From NCBI GenBank assembly GCA_039545355.1, contig BCJJ01000023.1:63362-127361 (forward strand): 64,000 nucleotides of DNA, written 5' to 3'. Position 1 is the stretch's first letter, and each line of letters begins with the position of its first letter. Shown piece after piece: positions 1-12,594 of the stretch. This DNA is from Trichosporon coremiiforme. Lineage: Eukaryota > Basidiomycota > Tremellomycetes > Trichosporonales > Trichosporonaceae. The notes under the pieces were generated by a model. It was not told where the DNA came from. It worked only from the letters and a program-made list of their open reading frames with translations, and ran no database searches. The position numbers and the translations under genes were made by a program.

Positions 1-3000
1 GAAATAGCTATCAGCTCGCCGTGACCTTCAATCACAGGTTCGGCCTGCTACCTCCTCGGTTCTCAGCGCATGTTGAACGCACTTTGCGCCGCCGCCAAGC
101 TCGTCAACTCCGGGCCGCGTCACTCTGCACTCTCCGTTCCGCCGGGCCTGGATGACTGCACCACCGTCCCAGAACTGCGTCCTGACCGTGCTGGTCCCAG
201 AAGTCTTGGCGCCGGGACGGTCGGCGAACGGTCCGGTGCCGGCGTGTGTACGGCAGCTGTGCCCGAAGCACTAGAGAGGCGCATGGACACCGAAGTACAA
301 GCTCAGAGGTTACATACCAGGGTGTGCAGGGCCGAGAGACGCATACGGCATTCTGCCGTAAAGCCTCATTGCCATACCGCGCTGCTAGATGCGGTAGAAC
401 ACATGAGCTCGCCGTCTTGTTGGTCAGATCGTGAGGCATGCATAGCCCGGCAATGCGGCACCTTTGCTCCAGTCTCATGACCACTGTCAAGTCCAAACCC
501 GCCAGGAGAATCCCGGTAGGGATTCTGGCAGGCCCGAAGCCCCCACAGCACTGCATGCGGATCCATACTCGCTCCTTGTGCGCGCCAAAGGGCCAGAGGG
601 ACGGAGAGACGGAGCCTCTCTGAGTCCGGGCTTGCGTACATACTTTCGAGCCAGAATGCCGGTGTGCCGAGACCCAGCAATCCTCAGTAGCCTCTGGAGC
701 AGAGACGGTCCACGCCGAAGTGGGTTGAATGGATTTCGACATTTCGACGCGAGTCACGAGGACATGGACAGAGGAACGTACGGACCACGCTACCCATAAC
801 AGCAAAGATGCGGTCATAAGGGCTGGCGGCGAGACGGCGAGACGAGTTCCTGGTGATCATCAATCGATGTCACTGTCACGGCTACGGTCTCGACGCTGAG
901 TCGCGTGATCGCGGGGCGTTGGGAATAGTGATGCACCGCGCCGCCGTTGTCGTGCTCACACGACGATCCAACTATGGACTTGGCAGGGATCGGAGAGACA
1001 GCTGATGGTGGCCTCGTCGTCGTCCCAGACAGCAGCGTACGTCAGGGAGATGGCAGACGGTGGTCAGGCAGACGGCGAGGGAACAGGGATCCAGCGGCGG
1101 AAGGTTACCACGGCATATGCAGGCACCGCTCATTGAGTTACCCATCGATGAAGACGGCCGGGGCCCAAAACGACAGGCTCATGAGTGTCCGCTGATGGGC
1201 TTGTCCTTGGCTCTTCCGCACTAAGCTCTAGAGTTGAGTTGTGCTGATTAAACGCACGCATTCTGCGAATTTCGCGAATCATGAATTCATTCAGCTTTGA
1301 GGTAAGGCAAGAACCCAAGTCATGTCCAGGGTCGGCGTCCCAGCACAGGGCTGCCGATGCAATGCACGTCTGCAGCCTCCGTCGCCTCCTGCCGCTCCCT
1401 GCTGCCTCTGACATGCGGGCTCCCGATCCTGCAGCGTCGGGTATCCATTGGACCCGCTCTTGGCCACTTGCTGCCCGCTTGCTGCGGAAGCCCAATGGCT
1501 GATGATGTCGGCCTGCATGAATGACGCTTGGTGCAGACACCGTGGCACACCGCCCTAGCCAGGGTGACGAGACCTGATGAAGTCGCCGGTCGTCGACAGA
1601 GGCCGGGCGACCGGTCATCTGCGGCATGCGAGTCCACCAGGTCCACCGGGCGCAATAGGTCCAGCATTGCGTCGTGATCGGACATGCCTGTATGGCAGCC
1701 TCGGCAGTTGTAAATGACCATCGTGACTCGTGATAGCTGGCACGGAGATACGCAGACGTGCACTTGCATTGCCTCTGTCGTCGAGCGGCGCGAGGGTTAA
1801 CGTCAAACGGCATTAGCTCCAGGTCAGGACCCCCAGGGCAGCGACGTCACAAGTCGGTCCATTCTTCCGTGAGCGGCTCGGGTGGCAGATGACGGTTAAT
1901 CTTGCCCGGACCTGTCTGGCATCTGCTCATGTTCCTTGCACCCTTGCACCCTTGTGCGGATCACAGGAATGTCCACCGAGGCGGCACAGCGCGACGCGAA
2001 GGTGTGTGACTCCTCTTGTGCCATTTGTTCACCAGGCTATCGCCGTCAGGGGTGTCTCCCCCCTGAAGCGCATCCCCCAGGCGTCCTCTGGCGTTAGGGA
2101 TCACCGGCTTGTTTTGGCTTTGGCTATGGACCTGGGACAGCAGCGACACAGAAGTCCAGCGCCCAGCGCTGCTGCTCCCTCCCTGGACGAATGCCAACGT
2201 GAACCACAGCACGTCAAGGATCCAGCCCAGGACCTGGTCCAGGACCGCCATGCCACCAGGACCAGGAAGCCCTATGTCAGGCAGGGCTCACATCTAGCCC
2301 GAAATGATGCTCAGGTCATGGGTTTGGCCCGATGGACCTCTGGACCTGGGGATACCACACGCCAGAGCCCGACACCGAATGCCAGCCGAGACTGTCAATT
2401 AAGCCGCTGGTCGACCGAACAGCCAGACCTACAAACTGACCAGACCGCGACCTCTAAGACTTCTCGATTAGTCAGTCACAGGTCGAGCCCGTCGCGAGTT
2501 TCCGTCCCTCCGTCTCTTCGTACTTAGCGTTTGCCGCAACACTCTCGAAACGGCGACCGCTTTCTCTCGACCGTTCCTCGGCCCCCTTAACCTTCGGCGC
2601 CCCACCGACTACATCGTTGGCGCAAGCAACAGATCTAACCCAAAGCGCCTGGAATCACGTACCTTGGGCATAGCGAGCGCTACCTTGCATTTGGACGCCT
2701 GGGTGACAACCTCCCGGCGACTGTAGCTCTTCGTGACCATTACCACTTCGGTGCGACTCCCCACTTTAGTCCAGTCGCACATCCCCGAACCGCCCCCATC
2801 GCCTCCGTCCTCGGCCATTCTCAGTCCTCCCACTTCTGTACAACATACTGGGGAGACCATTCGAACGTTCTCTCAACCATCTCCCAACAACACCCCAGCA
2901 CGACCATCCATAGCGACGTCCCAGCACCGAAACCCACAATCGCCCAACCGCCAACTCTGATCATTCCACCGCCTCTGTCACAGCCGTCATACATTCGTCA

Positions 3001-3120
3001 GCCTCAACAGTTTCCATTCCGAGCTCGCTCAGCTCGCACAGCTCCTTCAGCCCGTTCAGCCCGCTGTTCGACCTCCCCTTCTCCTTGCGCGCAGGTCATG
3101 GACTGCCGAAATCACCAGCC
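1..3120. other. No convincing gene; 5' leader of the Myb gene at the right edge
   Basis: Open frames here are short, overlap on both strands and show no recognisable domain or plausible splice structure. From about 2700 onward the plus strand becomes C/T-rich with little G, as expected of a promoter and 5' leader upstream of the Myb gene. I see no RNA gene or mobile element. A multi-exon gene of small exons cannot be excluded, since ATG12 elsewhere in the window is equally inconspicuous. Confidence 0.4.
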
Positions 3121-5862
3121 ATGAACGTGCCAGGAATCCCCAGAGCAGCACCCACTGGCGGGCTGCAACGGCCGTCCCTCCTCCCAGTTGTTCCGTCGGG
3201 CCCGGCGTCAGCCTCATCCGGCGCTGCAGGAGTAGTTTCGTCCGCCGCCTCGGGCTCGAACTCCGCCGTGGGGCTCGGATTAGCAGGCCAAAGAGGTCCG
3301 TCTGGATCCGGCTCGAGCTCTTGGCCGTCTCCTGGCCACATTTCGTCCCAGTTGCCTGCTCAGACTGACCCGGGCCAGTCCCAGTCAGGTCAGTCGCAGC
3401 CGGCCACATCGCCCGCGTCCACTACTGCGGCCGGGAGTTACGTCCAGCGCAGCCGGCGACGGTGGACTGCAGAGGAGGACGCCAAACTCATCACCGCCGT
3501 AAAAGCTTATGGGTCCGCCCGGGGCCCTGGGTCTGCCTGGTCGCTCATCTCACAAGGCATCCCGGGACGAACGAACAAGGTGAGTGCGCATAGCGTGCAT
3601 GCGGTGGCCCTCCGCTTCGCGTGCTGTTCGAAAAGAATGCCTTTGCATTGGACGCTGCTGCATGAGGTCGTGTCCACTGCACGTTACGGGAAACCCGTAA
3701 CTCTCTCGGCCGTCCCCGCCGAACCCACCCTCCAGCACAGCACATCGTTATCAACAGCCGCGTCTGTCATCTAGACTCCGTCGGCGCCGATTGCGGTGCT
3801 ATTAGCGCACTAGCGCGAGGAATGTTCGATACATGAGCGGCGAAGCCGGCGGCAGCATGGGCGGCGTCATCCCAGCAGGCTAAGCGAAGGCACTGCATTC
3901 TGCGGGGTAGTCATTACACCTCGCTTCGCTTGTGTGTTGCCTGTTATCTGCTGCCTCGTGCGAAGGCGCATGCATGCACATAACGCTCGGACCACGAAAA
4001 GCTGACAGACAGGACTGCCGCAAGCGGTGGTTCCACTCGCTCGACCCCAGCGTGCGCAAGGGCAAGTGGTCCCCGAATGAGGACGATGCACTGCGCAAAC
4101 TCTACTCCGAGCTTGGGCCGCAGTGGAAAGAAATCGGTAAGTCACAAGTCACACGGATGCTGGATACGAGTGCCCGACCCCCGTCCCACGTCAGCTGGCT
4201 GCGCAGCGTGCAGCGAACACACACACACACACTGGCTTGCATGGCGCTCGTCGTGTAGTCACCTGCCATGTCGGTCCCAGTGACTCCAAGGCGCCGCGCA
4301 AGCCGCACAACGCCGTCACGACGCCTGGCGTCCTCAGCCTGGTGTTTTTCGGGGATCTCGAAAGCCTCGAAGCGCCCAGACCCAGACCTTTCACACCTTC
4401 TTTCTGAATGTGCCGTCCTTTGCAGCCCAATTGAAGTCTGCGATCTGGCCGCAGCCATGCATGTCCGTGGCGTTGGCGGGGCCCTGCCACTGCGCCGCCG
4501 GACAGTGTTCGCGTTGAAGACCCTTTTTCCACGACCCACTCACTACCTATGTGTTAATTGGTTTGAGCGAGCGGAGGCGAACGTGGCCAGACTTCGACCA
4601 AACTTCGTCTTGAGCTTGCGGGGATCGGAGGTCGGGTGTCGGACGTCGGGGAACAGTGACGTCGGGGCTCACATGACGATCACATCATCGGTTCGGAGCT
4701 GTTACAGTGTGCAAGGAACGACCACGCGGGCTCGGCCTCGCTCCGGTCTGCTCGGCCTGACTCCGATTCCGCACGCCCCCAATCACACATCGCTAACTCT
4801 CAGCACTCCGTATCCCAGGCCGAAAGGACGACCAGGTCTCGAAGCGGTGGCGGGACGTTCTCGCGCCCGAGTTGACAAGCAAGAAACCGTGGAGTGGTAA
4901 GGAGGACACACTCCTGCTTCAACTGCTGGAGAAGTTGGGACCAAGGTGGACCGCCATCGCAGACAAACTGCCAGGACGCTCGCCGATCGCGTGCCGCAAC
5001 CGCTCAAGGAAGTTCCGCAAGCAGCGGCCGGAGCCCAGTGAGTTTTCTCTCCTCCTCCCCCTTGGTTGCGGAGAGACATAAGCACCTGACATTTTTTTTT
5101 CCGCGCCATGCGTTGCATAAGCATGCGTGCCATGGACGTCATGGTTGTCGGATATCCGAGGTTAAGGAGCGCACTAACCCCGCAGTGGCAGGCGACACGC
5201 CATCGAGCACGGGTGCGAGTGGCAGTGGCAGTGGGACAGCGAGCGTGCGCAGTGGGTCCGGCAGCGGTGTCGCGAGTGCGGGACCGAGCATTGTCCCCCT
5301 GCCCTCGATGATGACGGAGCGGCAGGTGCCCGAGGACGAGCCCGATTGTCGCCTGCCGGCCGACCTGAACCCCAGCATCACTGTTAGCAGCTTCAACTTT
5401 GACCTCAATCAGAACCGGCTCGTGCCTCCTGGTCCGCCTGGGCCCGGTGCGCTTGGCCCGGGTGGGCCGTCGGGTCCTCCAGGAACAGCGCCTCCTCCGC
5501 CCGCTCCCCAATCCGCTGCCAATGGACCCCAGAGCGCGGGCGGAAACATGATGGGCGACAGCGTCATGGGTATCGTCGCCAGTCCGGCCGTGAACACGAG
5601 CGCTTTGCCGATGTCACACGACTCCGTCTCGCCCACGACACACATGGACCAGCTCCCGCCCCAGATGGAGGGGTGGATGCCGCCGACACCGATGCAGATG
5701 GGAATGCCCCTGTTTGACGGCGCCGTGGACGACATGTGGGGCCTGTTCGTGGCGCTGGACCGCGGCGATCCCGCCGTGCTTGTCGACAGCAATCTTCTCC
5801 GGCAGCTTGTGGCTGGCGCGGCTTCGGGGATCCGACACCCGCCGATGCCGGGACGTGCTTGA
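3121..5862 (+). CDS. Three-repeat Myb DNA-binding protein
   Basis: Predicted nuclear transcription factor of 492 aa from four exons: 3121-3579, 4013-4136, 4819-5037 and 5186-5862. The joints have consensus donors and keep frame throughout. Three SANT/Myb repeats follow one another after a Gly/Ser/Pro-rich N-terminus of about 120 residues. The first starts RRRWTAEED and ends CRKRWFHSLDP. The second starts KGKWSPNEDD and ends SKRWRDVL. The third starts KKPWSGKED and ends CRNRSRKF. The regularly spaced tryptophans of the helix-turn-helix cores are visible in all three. The C-terminus is Pro/Gly/Met-rich and may be an activation region. The arrangement resembles Bas1/c-Myb-like fungal proteins, but I cannot assign a specific orthologue. 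Introns 1 and 2 are unusually long for this window (433 and 682 nt). The ATG at 3121 is chosen because upstream in-frame starts are not ATG. Confidence 0.85.
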
Positions 5863-5939
5863 TTTGGCTGCGAGCCTTGTCAGCACAAAAGCATGGATTA
5901 GAAGGAGGATTAGAGAGGGGCGTGGACCAGGAGAGGGAG

Positions 5940-6050
5940 ACTTCAACGCGCAAACAGCATCGCATTCACAGCAAGCAACAACAAGCAACAGCAAGCAACA
6001 GCAATCAGCAGCAATCAGCAGCAAGCAAGCAGCAACAACCCAAAACGTTC
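5940..6050 (+). repeat. CAAGCAACAGC-type low-complexity run downstream of the Myb gene
   Basis: Short A/C/G-rich units such as AAGCAACAG and CAGCAATCAG recur imperfectly just after the Myb stop codon. The run probably lies in the 3' UTR. It looks like a simple-sequence expansion, and I see no coding role. Confidence 0.5.
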
Positions 6051-8321
6051 CAGAATCTCCGGATCTGGGCATGAACGACTATAATTCGACAATCATCTCG
6101 AAACCATGACCAACGAGCGAAACGACGCGAGCGAGGAGGACAATCGATTCTCCAAGTGCAGCACCCAGCAAGCAAATAGCATCTAATTGAGCGCGACAGC
6201 GAGCGTGAGCAGAGTGGGCTCAGGCTCTTCGTGCCTCTGCGCAACATGAACGGACGTTTCAATGTATTTCTGTATTCAAAAGGTATTTCTGCCGTCTTTC
6301 ATCTCCTGGCACCGTTTGAATCGTGTGTGCAATCAGTCACCGGACTTCGGTGTGAACTACGGGATCTCCGCATTCAGCGCACTGATTTGCGCAGATTAAT
6401 GTCAATGAATTGGACATTGAACTCAAGCCAATTCGGACACAATGCAGATCTGCCGACTGAGCGCACACCGTCGGCGACGGCGTTTGGCATGTCGACGTCC
6501 GAGACACCGCTGACTGAACTCGACCGAATAGCCAGTAGGCGATGACGTCCTGCTGGCGTAGTGATCAGGTCAGGTCATCGACCAGTTGCCGTCGCATGCA
6601 AGATTGTGCGAGGTGGGAAGGGCCGATTCGCTTCATCCGCTGTCCTCACCGCCATATGCAACCCGCACCGACTCTTTGTCGATGGGCCATGCCAATGTTG
6701 GAGATGGCGATGAGACCGGCCAATGCGGTGACGGTCATCGCGTGCTAGTTACGGCATGTTTGCTCTGCAGCTTGGCGCGGCAAGTACTGTTGGCTGGAGT
6801 GAGCGCCTGAGCCCGACAGGTGGGGCGACGGTCGTGCGTAAGACGCCTTTTGCGCGTCAGCAGTATCTCTGTAAACCTTGATTCGGCCCGTCCAACCGGG
6901 CTGCGCGGTTACAACTTTTGTTCGGCGACCTGGGCGTACGCAGCATTGTCGATGGCCGGACAGCCTGAAGCGGAGGATGCGATAGAAATGTAGCTGCATT
7001 CCGTGCAATGGTATGGCGATAATCGGGAACGAAGTAGGAGAGATTGCGGAGACGCTCCCGCAGCGCCAAATGGAGCGGCACAATGCGTTTGACAGGATAT
7101 ACAGCAACCGTCACAGTAACTAGACGGTAGTTCCTAGCTGTCACTGCTTTCCTGACTGATGTTTGGCACGACGCCTTGCTTCTCCCAGTCCTCTTCGGGA
7201 CGAGCCCATTCGTCTCTCGTCAATCTCGTCAAGCTGAACCAATGACCTTGACCAGTTTCTCCACCTCCGTGAGTGCACCATCGCCCTGTGCGCGGCGCGC
7301 TACGGAGTGAGGAAGAAACAGCCAGTGTCTCACCCGAATATAAGGAAGTGGACACCCCCTGCATGCCCAGAAGCCGTTAAGGACGGTTGCAGAGACACTA
7401 ATGAGGTGAGCACGATGCCGATCAACCAAGAACACGGATCGACATTTGATCTTTCCTTATCGCCCGATATCCTGCGATTCTCCGATCTCGCTCGGCCTCC
7501 ACTCCGCAGTCCTCTTGGGCCGGACATTACACGCCTGGCTGACAGTTCGAAAGCATGTGTCCTGCGTGTGTGCAGTGGGTTCGCGGTGGACGCATTGCAA
7601 CTATCATTTGGCAGGGAGATCACAACAGCCGCGGCTGTCAAGCTGCCACGGTCGATGTTCACGTCAGTCTCTCGCGCGAGTCATTGAGGCATCGAAGCAT
7701 GTGGTTACCCAGAAGCTCGGTGAGAGAATTGCTGCAGGCAGCGGGCAGAGTGGGTTAGTCACCAGTGTCAGCTACAGCTCGCAAAGCCACATCGGTCGTA
7801 CAGGTAATGCTAGGTCAGACGGGAATGCATCGCAGTAGACATAACGTGCTCGGTGGCATCTGGCTACGTCCAAAATAGAAGACCCTACCACGGGTAAGGG
7901 CAACAGCGTCGACGCGGTCAAGTCTATCCAGATCGGATCCTGTGCCCGCCTGACATCGTGCCGTTGTCAGCGTGCCAGCCCAGGGGACGTCGAAACTGTG
8001 GGAGTCGCTGGGCTGGAATCGGGCCGAAGCAGCTCAACACCGCCAGCCTGACACCCGATACCGACCCCTGACATCGCCGCCTGATTCCTGATACCGTATC
8101 GATACTGGCCTGACATGGGCAGGCACATCGAGTTCGCGTGGGACGGTACCGACGATGGGGCTGGTGGGTGCGAAACTCCGTCGGTGATGGAGCGCTGAAC
8201 CGAGCAAGTCCCGGCGTTCGGTCGCGGGGGTCGCGGGGACCTGGACATTAAGGAGATCCGACGGCTGCGGAGGTCTGGGCATCAGGGAGCATCGCGGAGT
8301 AGCTTGTCTCAGATCTCAGCT
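6051..8321. other. No gene recognised
   Basis: All frames are short and mutually overlapping, and no domain, tRNA or splice-consistent exon chain was found. The minus-strand stretch near 7967-8282 is a little more open but reads as Pro/Arg-rich shadow sequence. This is either intergenic or holds a transcript I cannot see. Confidence 0.4.
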
Positions 8322-9511
8322 TCATCGTGGCCAGACCGGCCTAGAATGTCCATTCGGCCGCGCCTGGGCGACAGCGTCGATCTCGAACTCAGCTCCCGGC
8401 GCAGCCGTGACGACCTTGAAATCCTCTGGCCCGAGTTCCTTCTCCAACTGCTCGAGGGAGATAAATGACACCGCATTCTCCAGTTTGTTCATGAGAACCT
8501 CTCCGTCCGCCCCAGCGTCGTACATCCCGCTCGCGTGTCGTGCGAGTTCGCGCAGCATCCACCTTATCGCGCCCGGCACGTCGTCCTGCTTCGGCGAGGA
8601 TGCCCAAACGGTGCCTGTCGGCGCGACGAGCTCGTCGCTGATCCAGCCCCTGCTCCAACTTTCTGCGCCGACAAACCGATACCGGTGCCCCTGGTTGAAG
8701 ATCCAGTCTGGCACGATGTGGCTCAGGATATGGTCCAGTACCTTGACGCCGGACTGGCCCGCACACTGCTGGCAATTCGGGCTGTGGCCGTGCCTCCCGC
8801 TCTGGACTGGCGTGAAGAGGAAGGTGGAGCGTTTCGGAAACGCAGTGATCGTGCTCACACTCTGGATGCGCGCGGTCGCGACGGACCCGAACGCCGGATC
8901 GTAACGGACATGGTATATCGCCTCCTCCGCGAAGGGGTCCTGCAGGTGCGCTACCGTGTGGTACAGCGCCAAAGGGTACGTATCGAAGAAGAGCACGACA
9001 GTGCGTGCTGGCTCGTCGCTTTGCGGGTAGAGCTCTGTCATCCGGCCCCTAACGATGCGTGCTCCGGAGGAGACGTACCCCGACAGAGTCTGCTGCAGCG
9101 TCTCGAAGTCGTGCACGAGTTTTGAGGTCGATGCGCCGACGATCGTCATTCGCGCGTCGATGTCGACGTACGCTGGATTCAGGTCGTCTGAGGGTGTCAG
9201 CTATACTTCAACATGCGCTCGACATAGCTTCGACGAGCAAGGTGACCGAGCAGGGGATGCGCTTTGGAGATCGCTGTGTCTTCGTCGCACTCACCACTCT
9301 CAGCCCAATCGTCACCCTTCACGCCTCCGAGTCGGGAGCGCACGCCGTCATATCGAAGAAGCAGATGGTCCGTCAGCCGTCTGTCTACCCGCTTCCGCGT
9401 GCCCTGAGACGTGAGCCGGAGCGCCTTCAGTGTCTCCGCGTCCGCAACACTGTCGACGACCTCATCGTAAATGTGCGGGAACGCGGCGGCGTCGAGCAAG
9501 ACCGCGCCCAT
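8322..9511 (-). CDS. F-box-like protein of unknown function, frame broken near 9195
   Basis: The N-terminal part (9511-9197) begins MGAVLLDAAAFPHIYDEVVD and continues with LKALRLTSQGTRKRVDRRL, the look of an F-box-like leader (FPHI, then LRL.S, then VDRRL). The C-terminal part is open from about 9196 to 8322 in another frame, through DDLNPAYVDIDAR and MTIVGASTSK. I found no intron with a good donor that joins the two frames. A 19-nt segment (GTATAG to CTCAG) gives the wrong phase, and a 47-nt intron would need a poor GTCGAA donor. One missing base around 9195-9200 would restore one continuous protein of about 380 aa. The gene at 40355-41584 shares the N-terminal pattern. It is either a degraded gene, an assembly error or a non-standard intron. 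Confidence 0.6.
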
Positions 9512-10245
9512 GGCCTTCGTGTTCCGGCCGCCGTGCTTCGGCCACGCACTTCAAGCCGTATTGAGCGTTATGTCGGAAGGGGTCGCTAGGTCGCTAAGCG
9601 AGTCCTATGACGAAATCGAAGGAGTGGTCGAGCGAAGGACAAGATCGAGGGTTTCCCGATCTCGAGATCGAAAACTGGAACGTGCCCAAGCCCACGTCGC
9701 TTGGCGCGGAATGTCAGTGGTCAGTGCGGGGCTCCATGACGTCACTTGGTCGGAGGATGTGAACGATCTGCGATGCGATGCGAAAGAATATGTTCACCTT
9801 GCATTCTTTCTTCTCTTCTCTACTTCTACTCGACAACTGAGGTACAACTACGACTATGCTAATTCTTGCTGACTGGCTGAGGTATGGTAGCTGACAACAG
9901 ATTGAGTGAAGACACGACACGCGCGCGACATGACGATCTCGGAATCGAGCTCAACGAACAGAAGTGGAGGTGCTGGGTGCTGGAAGGTAGGATGGGGGAC
10001 GGCTTGGATTGGGTGAGGGTAGAGGGAGATAAGTGGAGGCGCGGAGACTAGAAAAGGGGCTCAGCGCCTAGGGCTCAGAGTCGCGAGACCCGGAGCTGAG
10101 GGCCGGAGCACAGGCCTTGACGCCGCCCTAAGACATCGGCGCCCGGGCTGAATTCGCAGTGCGGCGATTAACTATTGCAGAGGCGGGATTACGGATGGGA
10201 GTGGACATGATCTACGCCGACACCGTAGCTACATGGCGCTTGGTC

Positions 10246-11017
10246 TCAAACGCGGGCGCGCTTGGTGGCGATCTCACTGTCCTCGGCCTTGCGCTTAGGA
10301 GTGATCTTGCGAAGAGCAGTCCTGGTAGCAGCCTGCGCGGCTTTGGGAGTAACAGCGGGACTGCCCATGTACGGAGCACGCGCGGGCTCGAGCTTGTACG
10401 CGATGAGCGCAGCGCGGGCCTTGGTCATGGCGGTCTTGCGGGCAATGAGCCCGGTGTCAATCGTCGAAGGCGGCTTGGGAACGGCCGTGGGCGTGACCTT
10501 GAGTGTGGCTGTGGATGCGACCTCATCTTGTCGTCGATGTCCTTGAGGGCGACATACCCGCCCTGATCCTTGATTGCCTGCTGCGCCGCGGCGAGAATTT
10601 CGAGATGCTTTGCCTCGGGCGACTGGGGCTCCCCGATCTCGGTCTTGTTCTCCCCGCGCTGGCGGCGCTCCTGTTCTGCAAAGTCAGAGCTCGTCCAGCG
10701 AGCGACTCACCGTGCCAGAGACGAGTCTGGAAGTCGCGACTCTCCTTCAGCGCCTTGATCTCATCCTGCTCCCACTCAACGTGCATGAGGATCTGGACCC
10801 AGAGCATCTCCTGCTGCTGGACGGGCGAGATGTTCAGCTCGTTCCAGAGAGCTCTGCGTGCAATGGTGTAGAACGCCTTGACGTGGAAGTAGCGCAGGAT
10901 GTAGTCGTTGTGCAGCTCCTTCGGGGTCAGGAGGAGGGCGCGAGGTGTGGCGTCGTCGATGACGGTCGACTTGTAAGTCGTGCTGGAGGCAGTGCTGAAA
11001 CTATCGTTGGCGGACAT
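10246..11017 (-). CDS. Tandem-array gene A: helical protein of unknown function, probable frameshift
   Basis: Leftmost of ten small co-oriented genes. Exon 1 (11017-10711) reads MSANDSFSTASS and then an aromatic helical region including LHNDYILRYF, QQQEMLWVQILMHVEW and DEIKALKESRD. A 35-nt intron (10710-10676, GTGAGT donor, CTGAC branch, phase 1) leads into exon 2 (EQERRQRGENK, then EILAAAQQAIKDQGG). At about 10522 the coding signal moves to another frame without a usable intron. It then continues as VASTATLKVTP to a basic end, KRKAEDSEIATKRARV, which resembles a nuclear localisation signal. Without frame repair, translation would stop at 10425. DEIKALKESRD matches DELDHLKAKRD of gene C, and the W.....H segment resembles gene F. 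Confidence 0.6.
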
Positions 11018-11408
11018 TGACGATTGCTGGTATTTTGATGGAGAGAAGAAGAGAGAACGGCGGAGACTCTGTTCCTGGAGTAGAGCGGCCTGGGAAGCGG
11101 CATGGTACCATGTCCGAGGGGGCACACAGCGCGAGCGGGCGACGGAGTGCTGCGGAGGTGACCTGACTGTCCAAATACGTAACTGCCAAACGGAGAATCA
11201 CGAGACTGCGTACGCGCGAGAGTGCGAGTGTGTGCGTCTGGACGCCCGCTGTACATCATTGTCCTCAAGACCAGTCGTGGATCTGACCGCCATGCAGCAA
11301 GCGACGCTTCAGCCACGTTCGAACTAATGCACGCAATACGGCGGTTCTGTGGTGATGCTCGACACTTGGGATACAGGAGATTATGGACACATGGAAGTGA
11401 TTCTGGCT

Positions 11409-12065
11409 TCAACGGTGGCGAGTGGCGGAACGAGAGCGGCGACGGGAACCTTCGCCACGGGCGGAGCGGTGATCGCCATTATGGAAGTCCTCGCGGCGGC
11501 GACGGTGACGGCCTTCGCCGTCGTAATCCTCACCAAAGTCGGGATACCTGTCGGGACGCCCATTAAGGTAGGGTGCGTAGCGAGTGTCGTACTTATTCCA
11601 GCGGGCGTGGCGGTACGGGTCGCGGCGGCCATCGGGGTGATGGACAGTGGGCGAACGGTGATCATCAAGACGAGGGATACGGTGCCTCTCCTCGCGCCCG
11701 TGCTCGCGGTTGCGCGCGGCGCGCGAGTTGTGAGAGGCGTTACGGTGCTCGCGGTGTTCGCGCAGCTGACACGGACGGGGGGCGAAGTTCTCTGGGTAGT
11801 AATGCCTATAGGGGATGGGAGGGAGGTAGTGTCCGCCAGGCATGTGCTGATGCTGCGAATCCACAGGGGCGACGTGGCTTCGAGAGCGCTTCCAGTGCTC
11901 CGAGAGCCTCGAGCGCTGACGTTCAGTGCTCTTCTCCTCGCCGTGAGCTTGAGGGGCGGTGGGAGCCGTCGGCCAGGCCTGCTCGGGAGAAAGCTTGGGC
12001 GTCCACAGGCGGTGCTTTAGATAGGTGTAGGACTCGGGGCACGTGCGGGTGCCGTTCTCTGTCAT
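11409..12065 (-). CDS. Tandem-array gene B: Arg/His-rich protein of unknown function
   Basis: An uninterrupted frame of 218 aa from the ATG at 12065. It starts MTENGTRTCPESYTYLKHRL, which resembles the start of gene E (MTNNGTRSLESLYHKTQY). The C-terminal two thirds are rich in Arg, His, Asp and Tyr (REHGREERHR, RYPDFGEDYDGEG, RRRREDFHNGDHR), suggesting a disordered, possibly nucleic-acid-binding tail. Upstream exons are possible: a frame starting MPQDKADPGTHG at 12379 is followed by a GTATGT donor, and another good intron runs from about 12171 to 12123. Their phases can be joined to this frame only through an uncertain middle exon. The long antisense frame is a shadow. Confidence 0.5.
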   Translation of the reverse strand: MTENGTRTCPESYTYLKHRLWTPKLSPEQAWPTAPTAPQAHGEEKSTERQRSRLSEHWKRSRSHVAPVDSQHQHMPGGHYLPPIPYRHYYPENFAPRPCQLREHREHRNASHNSRAARNREHGREERHRIPRLDDHRSPTVHHPDGRRDPYRHARWNKYDTRYAPYLNGRPDRYPDFGEDYDGEGRHRRRREDFHNGDHRSARGEGSRRRSRSATRHR

Positions 12066-12594
12066 CAGCTGAGTTGGAGTGGCGGACACTTTGCCGCTAA
12101 GATGGCTGTAGATGCTCTGCGGGAATCAAGAAAGCCATGTACGACCATCTTTGGAGCCAAACTTACGCTTGGAAAGAACAGTGCTGCGCATGGCTGAGAT
12201 GCGCTGCAGGGGGTGGTGGCTGTGAATGCGGAGTTCCGCCAGAGCCGGACGGTGTTGAGTAATGGAGACAGTGTAGTCTGTTATTAGCTTTGTTACTCTG
12301 GGACATACCTCTACCCTCGGCCAGCAGGGCGAGGAGCTGCATCCCGTGCGTACCGGGGTCAGCCTTGTCCTGGGGCATGATGTTCGATGAGCCAGTTTGC
12401 GGTGTCAGTGGCGGTTAAGAATTGGTTAGTTGCCAACTGATCAGGATGATGAGTAACGAAGAACTGACAAGGGGTTACGAACGATGATGGACACGTCCAT
12501 GTCCCCCCCCTTACATGACAGCATGTCCATCGTGCGCTAGGCCTGTATGCACACGAAAGATGCAGGTACGGACTACACGGCACACACAGAGCCA

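Noticed and set aside
1889..2527. 212-codon plus-strand open frame
   Set aside because: Cys/Arg/Pro/Gln-rich mixed composition, no domain, overlapped by minus frames, no promoter-like leader.
11349..12020. 223-codon plus-strand open frame opposite array gene B
   Set aside because: Val/Ala-rich mirror of the Arg/His-rich gene B frame; no start context or domain. Gene B fits the co-oriented array.
12163..12379. Separate gene starting MPQDKADPGTHG
   Set aside because: Has a good donor but no frame-consistent complete protein of its own. It is kept only as a possible 5' exon of array gene B.
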